Program-made: the position numbers and the translations under genes
Shown here: positions 1-7,563 of the stretch, in pieces
Layout: every line of letters starts with the position of its first letter
Numbering within the stretch: position 1 is the stretch's first letter
Origin: JAJYKN01 sp035516155
GTDB lineage: Bacteria; Nitrospirota; UBA9217
Direction: 5' to 3'
DNA length: 64,000 nt
Assembly (NCBI GenBank): GCA_035516155.1
Contig: DATJAP010000044.1
Coordinates: 62,001 to 126,000, forward strand
The notes under the pieces: generated by a model
The model's input: only the letters and a program-made list of their open reading frames with translations
The model's database searches: none
What the model was told of the DNA's origin: nothing

Positions 1-458
1 ACGCCAATCCTGCCGCGCGATGTTTCAAACACGGGGAATCCCGATGAACCGGGAGAGAAATAAAATTGTTCCCGGTAGAGCGGCAGGTCGGGCACGTGCA
101 CCTTGCGGTATATGCCGGTCAGCTTGCCGACATCGATCACCGCCGCGCTGTTATAGTACTCGCCGTTTGCAGACTCGAAAAAAGGTACGATGAGCACTGA
201 TTTGGCGCTCTCGGAAAAAGCCCGAAATCGTTTCAGCGATTCGCTCGAGGCGTCCAACGCCCGGGAAAGATGCGACTTTTCCTCCTCCCTGGGAAACCAG
301 GGATTCAGGAACAGGGCGGGATAGCATATGATTCCAGCGCCCTTTTCAACCGCAATCTCCGCCATTTCGATGGCGCGCAGAATATTCCGATCGATGTCTT
401 GGCCAGCGATCATTTGTATACCGGCAATCCGTATGGCATCTGATTTAAACCGTGTCAT
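1..458 (-). CDS. Nitrilase-superfamily carbon-nitrogen hydrolase, N-terminal part (runs off left edge)
   Basis: The minus-strand frame is open from an ATG at 458 to the window edge, giving about 152 residues. The start reads MTRFKSDAIRIAGIQMIAGQ, the usual first beta strand of the nitrilase fold. The 'YRKVHVPD' segment carries the catalytic Lys, and 'QFYFSPGSSGFPVFET' resembles N-carbamoylputrescine amidase-like members. The nucleophilic Cys would lie outside the window. The position that normally holds the catalytic Glu (family pattern P/Q-E-L-F) reads 'CYPALFLNP', so Glu is replaced by Ala. Enzymes of this superfamily hydrolyse amides or nitriles; with the Glu missing, activity here is doubtful. 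The family is clear, the substrate unknown. No strong Shine-Dalgarno decides the start. Confidence 0.8.
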   Translation of the reverse strand, partial: MTRFKSDAIRIAGIQMIAGQDIDRNILRAIEMAEIAVEKGAGIICYPALFLNPWFPREEEKSHLSRALDASSESLKRFRAFSESAKSVLIVPFFESANGEYYNSAAVIDVGKLTGIYRKVHVPDLPLYREQFYFSPGSSGFPVFETSRGRIG

Positions 459-1351
459 GGCGAGTCCAAAGGTCGTTTTCAGATTTGCATTTCCGCACCA
501 CTCAGGAAGCGAGATAAATAGGCAGTCTGTTCCGGCAATTATATCGATTTCCACAGGAAATGTAAATTAGATATTCTCAGTTTTGGAAATCGCTCTATTG
601 CGGAACGTTCCCTCAGGAGAGGCTTGGAGCCATGCAAGACAGAATCCCCGCAGGCTCAGTTGCAATACCAGCGGGGCTCGCATATCTTTGATGCCGCCTT
701 CCGACGGCAGTGCGTTGATAGGGCCGGTAAGGCACAACCCTGGCGGCAGAGACTGGATCGACCGTATGGTTGGGAAAGTGAGTGGCTTCGACCTCTCCAT
801 CTCCAGGACCCAGAGCAAGATACATCCTAATGACCAGCGTATCAAGTCGATTTCGGCGCAGCTGGACTTATTTCCGTGGACGTATTGCTGTTCACATGCC
901 AGCAGAGCTGCCGAGAGCCAAACAGGCAGTGTACCTTCTTCGCGGCCGGCATGGCTTCTATGCCACCAGTGCGAAAATTGGCCCGGAATATAACCAGGGA
1001 TCCAAATACTGCATCGGCACGGTGCGCGCATTGGACGATAAAGGGACGAGTAAACGCCGAGCTCGCGGTCACGTCTACGATGTCTATATTATCCAGAAAA
1101 TCACCAACAGGCCGATTTCCCAAACACGGCAAGGCTACCTTCAAGTTCGGGTATCAGGCTTATGATTTCGATACACGGCCAGCAACAACTGGGCGGACGC
1201 TCCGACGAAGATCCCGACCTGCGGCCTCTCCCGCGAACGCCCGTATGCTTGCGCCAATTGAGACGACGAACGATATTTGTGCTACATTTGAAGTGCGGTT
1301 CTCGCTCTCAGTGACGCGGTTGCCGCATATGTCCAGGAAAGGAGGATTTGT
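459..1351. other. Unassigned stretch, about 890 bp
   Basis: Several overlapping open frames of 70-160 codons exist on both strands (for example minus 842-1144 and plus 583-993), but none has a convincing ribosome site and I recognise no family. The minus frame from a TTG at 1144 begins 'MKVALPCLGNR', faintly like a NifX/dinitrogenase-cofactor domain, but the rest does not hold up. A decayed gene is possible. Only the leader of the downstream cytochrome, with its AAAGGAGGA ribosome site at about 1335-1344, is supported here. Confidence 0.4.
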
Positions 1352-2668
1352 ATGGCTATTTTAAGAAGTTTGGCAATGCTCCTATTCCTCTTCCTGCCCG
1401 TTGCATTCCTTCCACCCGGGGATACTTATGGCGCAGAGTCGAAAAAAGCGACGACCATCGACGAACTTGCTGCGATGTACGACTCGTCGAAGTGCAAGGA
1501 ATGTCATGAAAATATCTACAACGACTGGGAGAAATCGATCCACGCCCGGTCCATTTTCGGCACAGGCCGTACCGCGGCCACCATCAAGACTACGGTCACC
1601 GTCGGTCTCATGGGATGGAAGTATTCCGGCGTGAAGAAGCCCGAGGATGTGCAGGTTAAACATCTCATGATCTGTGCGAAATGCCACCTTCCGCAGCTCG
1701 CCGAGGCGACTGATGATGTGGCCAGGGAGATCGTAAAAAACGTGTTCGTTTACACGGACCCCGATGCAAGCGATGAGGCGAGGAACAAGGCTATCGCAAT
1801 GCTTTCAAAAGTGAACATCAACTGCCTCATCTGCCATCAACGGAACGCCATTATTCACAAATGGGTGGACGGCTTTCCGGAAAAAAATACGGTTTACGGA
1901 TTCAAGGACGGAGAGCATGCCGATTTGGCCCACCCAAAGATGAAGGCAAGCCCCATCATGGACGAGTCCATCCTCTGCGGACAGTGCCACGGTTTGGGAC
2001 CGAACTTTGAGCTTGAGAACCCCTCGCAGTGCGCCACGCTGTACGCAAGCTACAATATGGCCTACCGCGCTGAGGGTGGCCAGGAAAAATGCCAGGAATG
2101 CCACATGAAAAAGAGCAAGCTCGGGCATAACATGCAGAGCTACCGAGATCCCGGCATGGCAAAGGCAGCGGTGGACTTCAAGGTCGAGGCCATGGGGTAT
2201 CAGTGGCGTGACGGCTCACGGATGGTTCCCCAGGCAATTGTGAAGGTCGAGATGATCAACCGGGCGGGCCATGGCATACCGGATGGCTGACCGACTCCCA
2301 ACCGGCTGGTCCTGGACGTGACCGCGAGAGACAGTAAGGGTAACGAGGTATTCAAGCAGTCGAAGATCTACATGCCCATTCCTCTGCAGCTCGGTCGCGG
2401 CGACAAGATGGGACGCGGACCCTATGAAAAGAGCGGCATGCTGCGCGACACGAGTCTGCCGCCCAATCGCCCGGTAAACGAAAGTTTCGACATCCCGTTC
2501 CCTGCGGAATTCTCAAAAGAGGGCGGAAAGGACATAACCACGATTCTGGATTACGATATGACCGTGGATGTGGAACTCACGTATCTGCCCTTCGGCACCA
2601 AGGAGAGTGGACAGTTCACTTGGCAGAAAGTGACGAAGAAAGTGAGCATTGAAAAAGGCGGAGTGTAA
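1352..2668 (+). CDS. Pentahaem c-type cytochrome with in-frame TGA, putative selenoprotein
   Basis: The start ATG follows an AAAGGAGGA ribosome site. Residues 1-27 form a signal peptide (hydrophobic LAMLLFLFLPVAF). Five CXXCH haem sites follow: CKECH, CAKCH, CLICH, CGQCH and CQECH, so the protein should be a periplasmic or extracellular electron carrier. The frame meets TGA at 2288-2290 (codon 313) and then stays open for 125 more codons to a TAA/TAG-type end at 2668. The two halves read as one domain across the TGA: 'NRAGHGIPDG-TGA-PTPNRLVLDVTARD' is the beta-sandwich seen after the haem region of c554-like cytochromes ('GH-PTG' then 'R-V-L-V-A-D'). A small hairpin lies directly after the TGA. 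Selenocysteine insertion is therefore my preferred reading; a nonsense mutation or base error is the alternative. Full length would be 438 residues. The exact cytochrome family is not certain. Confidence 0.7.
2291..2316 (+). promoter_or_regulatory. Candidate bacterial SECIS hairpin
   Basis: Immediately after the TGA, bases 2296-2303 (TCCCAACC) can pair with 2308-2316 (GGTCCTGGA) around a GGCT loop, with one 5' bulge and a CC bulge on the 3' side. The loop begins with G, as bacterial SECIS loops usually do, and sits 13 bases after the TGA, slightly closer than the usual 16-37. The structure was folded by eye only, so it is suggestive and not proof. Confidence 0.4.
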
Positions 2669-2700
2669 AGACACTTTTTGACAAAGAGGCATTCCAAGCG

Positions 2701-2740
2701 CCGTCGGAACGAAAGTCTTTCCGCCGCATTCCGACGGTTC
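2701..2740 (+). terminator. Possible terminator after the cytochrome gene
   Basis: CCGTCGGAA at 2701-2709 pairs perfectly with TTCCGACGG at 2729-2737, 33 bases after the stop codon. Only a weak T-rich tail follows, so termination is uncertain. Confidence 0.35.
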
Positions 2741-2925
2741 TTAAATGTACTCGATCATTCATTCGGTACCATATCGACGCTCATCCCGCAATGCGATGAT
2801 CTGCTGATAGACAAATTCCAAACCAGGCACCACCCCTTCGCAAGGATCACTGGCACCGATTACGTTAAACTTTTCAGCGGCAGAGAATGAACGAGAAAGG
2901 TAATGCCAATTTTCGTGGCAGGCTA

Positions 2926-2964
2926 TAAAAAATACGGCAGTCCTATTTTTCCCGAGCTGCCGTA
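2926..2964 (-). terminator. Rho-independent-like terminator, minus strand
   Basis: TACGGCAG (2933-2940) pairs with CTGCCGTA (2957-2964). On the minus strand the stem is followed by a run of six T. It lies about 530 bp downstream of the minus-strand yihY-like gene and may end that transcript. The rest of 2670-3490 holds only the repeat listed next and no supported gene. Confidence 0.45.
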
Positions 2965-3013
2965 GCATTGTGATTACGTCTTCACCGCAAACAGAGCTGT
3001 ACCTCCCACCCTT

Positions 3014-3190
3014 GTGAAATTCCAGTTTGCTAATTATCAGCGGGTTGCCTCCGTGACGAATGAAAATTCCACGAAAAAGGTTGGCATATTGGATGAAATT
3101 TCCCCGTATTTTTCACCCAACACATGAAAATAAATTTTGAGCGAAAATACAGTTTGTCTTTCGCGGTATTGCATCACCTCAAAAAATGAA
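3014..3190 (+). repeat. Dispersed repeat, copy A (GATGAAATT array)
   Basis: This stretch aligns along its whole length with 10256-10420 in the same orientation. Both begin GTGAAATTCCAG, share GCTAATTATCA, contain four GTGAAAT/GATGAAATT-type motifs about 30-45 bases apart, and end in CATCACCTCAAAAA. Arrays of short repeats like this occur at the ends of some IS elements, notably the IS21 family. No transposase lies next to this copy, so it is probably a remnant. Confidence 0.6.
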
Positions 3191-3495
3191 TCGCCAGGCG
3201 GCAAGCTGCGTGGTATCGAGGGGAAGATTGTCCTAAGAGAATCTGTGGTTTCTCCTATTCTTCCCTCTCTGAGGTGACGCTGCAGCGAACTACAGGGAAT
3301 GTAAGTTAAAGTACGCATAAAAATTATCCCCCGCGCGCTCACTATTTCCGGGAGGATATGAACATATAAAGGATCCGAGCCATTTAGTCATGTCTTGCAA
3401 CCTGCGGCCTCCCGGAGGATATTTGCGGTTGTTTGCTGTCAAAATTGTCCTGATCTTTAATTTTCGCGTTTCTGGATATATCTATCGAAAGAGCT

Positions 3496-4392
3496 TCATG
3501 TCTCGAAACCGGATAGGTTCTCCTTGGCCAGTTCATCGGTCCCGCGCTCTAGTTCCGCGATAACCTGGGCACCCAACAGCAGGATCAATGCTACAGCCTC
3601 AGTGGTCAGAAGTGCCACCACTACCGTGGCAAAGGATCCATAAATTAAATTTACCATGGATATAACCGAGTAATACCAGACCAGCACCCGGCGCGTGATC
3701 TCCCATAAAATCGTTGCGGCTAACCCGCCAATCAAAGCGCGGCGGAACGTGATATGGACAACAGGCATGACCAGATAGATTGATGTGAGCAGCAGCACCT
3801 CACCAATGATCCCCAGGACATACAACACAATGCCGGATATTCCTTCCAGGCCCAATGTCCAACCGAACAGGATCAATTGCCTTCTTTCAAGGGTCTCCAT
3901 TGCTCCCGTAATGAATGATACCAGCAAGATGCCCAGACCCAACACAAAGATATACACATATGGAATCAGCGTGGAAATCAGGAAGGGACGGTGTTTTACT
4001 CTGACCCGGTGAAAAAAGATAACGGACATGGCGTTTTCAAGAACAGTAAATGCTATGGAGCTGAAAAAGAGCATCACCAGGAATCCAATGACACCGACCA
4101 CATCCCGATGCGCGAGAAATACCCGCACCTGTTCAGTCAGCGTTGCAGCATAGCCGGGAATGATCATTTCCAGATAGATGGATAAGGTATGAAATAACTG
4201 TTCCTCCTCGATAAAATGAGACAACCCGATAAGGGCGAGAATCGACATCGGCACAATGGACAACAGGGTGTAATACGCAACAGCGCCGCATAGCAACAGA
4301 CCCTGATTGCGCTTGAAATCGCGTAGAACTCTCACCAGGAAGCTGAAGATCCGGCTCAGTCCCTTCGTGCCTAAGTGTCGGTAGTCAAACAT
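3496..4392 (-). CDS. YihY/BrkB-family integral membrane protein
   Basis: The 298-residue product has about six hydrophobic segments and the family features: the early 'GLLLCGAVAYYTLLSIVPM' segment, the 'LVMPVVHITFRRALIGGL' linker, and 'YGSFATVVVALLTTEAVALILLLGAQV' near the C-terminus. Length and topology match the YihY/UPF0761 (BrkB, formerly mislabelled ribonuclease BN) family of inner-membrane proteins. Their function is poorly known; suggestions include transport or virulence-related roles. It stands alone, more than 370 bp from the next gene on the same strand. The start codon lacks a strong ribosome site but fits the family N-terminus. Confidence 0.85.
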   Translation of the reverse strand: MFDYRHLGTKGLSRIFSFLVRVLRDFKRNQGLLLCGAVAYYTLLSIVPMSILALIGLSHFIEEEQLFHTLSIYLEMIIPGYAATLTEQVRVFLAHRDVVGVIGFLVMLFFSSIAFTVLENAMSVIFFHRVRVKHRPFLISTLIPYVYIFVLGLGILLVSFITGAMETLERRQLILFGWTLGLEGISGIVLYVLGIIGEVLLLTSIYLVMPVVHITFRRALIGGLAATILWEITRRVLVWYYSVISMVNLIYGSFATVVVALLTTEAVALILLLGAQVIAELERGTDELAKENLSGFET

Positions 4393-4769
4393 GGGTCAGG
4401 AAATGATAACAATCCTTGCTTTTTCTTTCGCGATCATTTCTTCGTGAAAGAGGATAGGGCGAACAAATCTCGAGATAATCATTGTTCGAGCATGCGTGCA
4501 TTCATTGGAACAGCCAATAATGGTCGCGTGCCGTACTTCTGAAGCGCGTCAGCACGGCACGTTCAAGATCAAGTTGGATCACGAGAAGGGGAAGCGTATT
4601 CACGATCCCTGCCCTTTATCTCCGGGCGGATGGAAGAAGGAAGCGCAAAAAAAAGGAAAGGCACGCTCCCTTGCATGCCCTTTCTTCGAAAACCTTCTGG
4701 ATCCAACTTCTCATCTCAGGGGAAGCTGTCCTCGTATAGCGCGGAATTTAGTCACCGTATCTACACGGC
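4393..4769. other. Intergenic region, nothing recognised
   Basis: About 377 bp between the YtxH gene and the YihY-like gene, which run in the same direction. I see no supported gene, strong terminator or repeat. Confidence 0.5.
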
Positions 4770-5054
4770 TCATGCATGCTGCCACTTTTCTTTCTCCTGA
4801 GTATACGCATTCTTGCCTGCATCGATGGCGCTCGCAACTGCTGTTCTGCCTTCCTCATAGAGTTCCTTCCCCTTGTCGATGGCCAGGGCAACCCGGTCCT
4901 TCGTAGTAGTGGCAAACCGCTTCACGTCATTCCTTATTTCCTTCCCCGGCTTTGGCGCGAACAGCAATGCTACTCCTGCCCCCACAACACCACCCACGAG
5001 GAATGGCACCATAATGTTGATGCCCTTATTCGTCAGTTCTTCTTTCATAATCAT
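4770..5054 (-). CDS. YtxH-domain protein
   Basis: A product of about 94 residues. One N-terminal glycine-rich membrane segment, 'IMVPFLVGGVVGAGVALLFAPKPGKEIR', shows the YtxH hallmark (GG-GAG-ALLFAPKSGKE-R). It is followed by a charged amphipathic helix with repeats like those of apolipoprotein or YtxH tails (KDRVALAIDKGKELYEEGRTAVASAIDAGK). YtxH proteins are small membrane-anchored, often general-stress-induced proteins of unknown molecular role. GTG 5057, ATG 5054 and ATG 5048 all lie near an AAGGAAGAGG ribosome site; 5054 has the best spacing but 5048 is also possible. Confidence 0.8.
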   Translation of the reverse strand: MIMKEELTNKGINIMVPFLVGGVVGAGVALLFAPKPGKEIRNDVKRFATTTKDRVALAIDKGKELYEEGRTAVASAIDAGKNAYTQEKEKWQHA

Positions 5055-5057
5055 CAC

Positions 5058-5483
5058 CTCTTCCTTTGTTCAGCGCCTTTGCGAGGGCTGCGTCCCCTGA
5101 GTAATACCGCCTGCGTTTTCTCCTTTCTTGCAAGTTCTTTACGGTGTTGGATTCTACTTTAAGTATATCACTAGCTCTTAAAACGCGGGGAGGATGGAAA
5201 AACAAACTCAGCGGTTCAAAAAAAGGAACTACCGGTAACCGGTAACTCCTCGATTTGCTTGGCCTCCCCAAGCACCATGTCGTGGAACCACATAGAACCC
5301 TGCCTTATGGCCCTCCACGGACTCAAGCAAAACCTTATAGTTAAAAAGGTTAATAAATATGGGCCATTGGGAAGAGCTAAGTGTCAAGTCAATGGCTTTT
5401 TACTCCCATTAAAGGTTGGAACTGGGTTTGCTGTTGCGACGCGGCTCATTACATCCATTAAGGAAGCAACGAAATGCCGCACA
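5058..5483. other. Intergenic region at the left border of the AT-rich island
   Basis: No gene is supported. A tandem CCGGTAA doublet lies near 5233-5247. From about 5330 rightwards the sequence becomes visibly more AT-rich than the flanking core genes. Confidence 0.4.
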
Positions 5484-5800
5484 ATGCCGCAGAGAAAAAA
5501 GCCAGATAATATTGCTGGGATGCAAGCCAGAGTTATTGAGCGACTCCTCTACGGAGATACCATCACGGCTGCTACAAAATTTGCGGGGATTTCAAGAACA
5601 TTCATCGATGGGAAAAAGACGATTGGAATTCCCAATCTGACCTGAACAGGCGCATGAAGGAAATGCAGGATGCAATAAGCACACGTCTATTATTGTTGGC
5701 CTTATCTGCTTCGGCAGTTGTCGAAAAGGCAATTAAGAAAGGTGATGTTAAAGCATCTATAGCCAAAACAAATTGCTTGCAATTACAGGAAATTATCTGT
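5484..5800 (+). pseudogene. Frameshifted helix-turn-helix protein (phage or mobile-element type)
   Basis: The frame from ATG 5484 reads MPQRKKPDNIAGMQARVIER, then 'LLYGDTITAATKFAGISRT', a helix-turn-helix. Near base 5599 the sense jumps frame. Adding one base restores 'IHRWEKDDWNSQSDLNRRMKEMQDAIS', which continues in the next frame to at least 'EKAIKKGDVKASIA' near 5765. The pattern of an HTH with a Trp-rich RWEKDDW segment followed by a coiled region resembles small HTH or terminase-small-subunit-like proteins of phages and mobile elements. The single-base deletion and the odd C-terminal continuation mark it as decayed. The exact family is not certain. Confidence 0.45.
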
Positions 5801-5924
5801 AATTTAAATAATAGATATTTTAGTAATTTAATTATTGGAAAATATATCCTCAGCAAGATAATCTGCATCTCAATCATTCCCTTGCGGGACGAATGCGATC
5901 ATCAATGTAATTTCAGCAAAAACC

Positions 5925-7271
5925 ATGATAATAGCCGCCTGGAAAAAATACATTTACGGGTTGATTGCAAATGAACTGTCATTGATCACCCGTTACTATG
6001 ATCGGGTCCTGCAATGCATGCCACGGCCAGAAGATAGCGGGTTGCTCATAGCTGCTCTTGACTGCCAGCAGAAAGAGTTGATTAAAGAATTTGACACCTT
6101 CCCTGACCTATCCAGTGAACAGACAACCCGAACCGCTGTTCTTCTCAATGCTACGATCAATCATCATTTTGATGTCGAGGGACTGTTGCGACAGATAGCC
6201 CCCCGACTATCGCGGACATCGAGAATATTGATAGTTGCCTACAATCCTTATTTGAGCTGGCTCTATCGCTTAGCCAATCGAATCGGCCTCAGAAAGGGCG
6301 AGGTACCTACGACCTTCATCACCCGCATTGACCTGGAAAATATAGCTAAACTCGCTGGTTACACCATAGTTAGAACACGTTTGGGGGTTTATTTCCCCTG
6401 GAAACTTTTTGGCTTTGGTACCATTTTGAACCATGTTCTTTCATCTATACCTATCGTACGCTGGTTTGGACTCGTTTACCTGGCAGTACTTCGTCCGATA
6501 GCGCCAGAGGCATCAGGAGACCATCCATCGTTATCATGTGTAGTCCCTGCACGAAATGAGCGCGGCAATATAGAAAACTGCATTCGACGTTTTCCTAACC
6601 TTGGATGCGACCTAGAGATCATTTTCGTCGAGGGGCATTCAACGGACGGGACTTGGGAAGAGATATTACGGGTTAAAGAAGTGTATGGGACCCGTTTTAA
6701 CATCAAAGCATTTCAACAGTCCGGGAAGGGTAAAAAAAACGCTGTTAGACTCGGTTTTTCGCAGGCGAGAGGAGAGCTGCTGACGATTCTCGATGCGGAC
6801 CTGACCATGCCTCCGGAGCTACTGGGTCGTTTTTACTCGGCATACTGCAAGGGACATGCTGATTTTATCAACGGCTCCCGCCTAGTGTATCCCATGGAAG
6901 GCAATGCAATGCGGTTCCTGAACCGCTTGGGGAACGTGTTCTTTGCGAAAGCTTTAAGTTGGGTGCTTGACACACAGCTCGGCGACACCCTGTGTGGTAC
7001 GAAGCTCCTAGCCCGGCACGATTACAAACGGATGGTGGCCTGGCAAAGGGACTTCGGGGATTTTGATCCTTTCGGAGACTTCGAACTCATTTTCCCCGCA
7101 GCCGTTCTGGGGCTGGGGATCGTGGACGTTCCGATCCGATACCGAAACCGCACCTACGGCAGTACCAACATAAGCCGGTTCCGCCATGGTTTTATGCTGC
7201 TGAAAATGACACTTGTAGGGCTGTACCGTATAAAACTAGGGATGGGAAGAAAAAAGCTGGGGCAAATTTAA
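5925..7271 (+). CDS. Family 2 glycosyltransferase with degenerate methyltransferase-like N-terminal region
   Basis: A 448-residue protein. Residues about 200-440 form a GT-A domain: 'LSCVVPARNERGNIENCI', 'EIIFVEGHSTDGTWEEI', a DAD metal/nucleotide site in 'LTILDADLTMPPE', and 'GDTLCGTKLL'. This resembles dolichyl-phosphate-mannose-synthase-like enzymes that move sugar to a lipid carrier. Residues about 20-190 look like the C-terminal half of a class I methyltransferase (YYDRV near the start, then 'RISRIL-type' strand and helix segments), but no GxGxG SAM site is visible. Known relatives are methyltransferase-GT2 fusions, so this copy seems to have lost the SAM-binding part. The start is uncertain because no good ribosome site precedes ATG 5925. 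Neighbouring genes suggest an envelope or exopolysaccharide role. Confidence 0.75.
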   Translation: MIIAAWKKYIYGLIANELSLITRYYDRVLQCMPRPEDSGLLIAALDCQQKELIKEFDTFPDLSSEQTTRTAVLLNATINHHFDVEGLLRQIAPRLSRTSRILIVAYNPYLSWLYRLANRIGLRKGEVPTTFITRIDLENIAKLAGYTIVRTRLGVYFPWKLFGFGTILNHVLSSIPIVRWFGLVYLAVLRPIAPEASGDHPSLSCVVPARNERGNIENCIRRFPNLGCDLEIIFVEGHSTDGTWEEILRVKEVYGTRFNIKAFQQSGKGKKNAVRLGFSQARGELLTILDADLTMPPELLGRFYSAYCKGHADFINGSRLVYPMEGNAMRFLNRLGNVFFAKALSWVLDTQLGDTLCGTKLLARHDYKRMVAWQRDFGDFDPFGDFELIFPAAVLGLGIVDVPIRYRNRTYGSTNISRFRHGFMLLKMTLVGLYRIKLGMGRKKLGQI

Positions 7272-7563
7272 GGGCACCAACTGCATATACCGCTTTTTCA
7301 TTTTTAGGATTCAATTTTTTAATGCTTAACATAAGTGATACTTGATGCACTCGTAAAAAAGGCTCCCAAAGGCCATTGCGTGCGAAGCTAAGCAATTTCA
7401 CAGTTCCTAACCACCTTCATACTTAATAATTGAGATTGCCGCGCATTGCAGGATTTACCGAGCAGAGCCAGGAAAGTTTCCCCCTAACGTCAGCACAGGG
7501 TGCTATACAGGGCCATCCATAATTAAACAATTCGTCAAGTTAATAGGACGGCATACGAACGAT

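Noticed and set aside
842..1144. Minus frame starting 'MKVALPCLGNR' as a NifX-like protein
   Set aside because: Only the first ten residues resemble the family, the start is TTG, and the remaining sequence does not fit.
5026..5271. Minus frame upstream of the YtxH gene
   Set aside because: Basic, unstructured sequence overlapping the YtxH start; no ribosome site.
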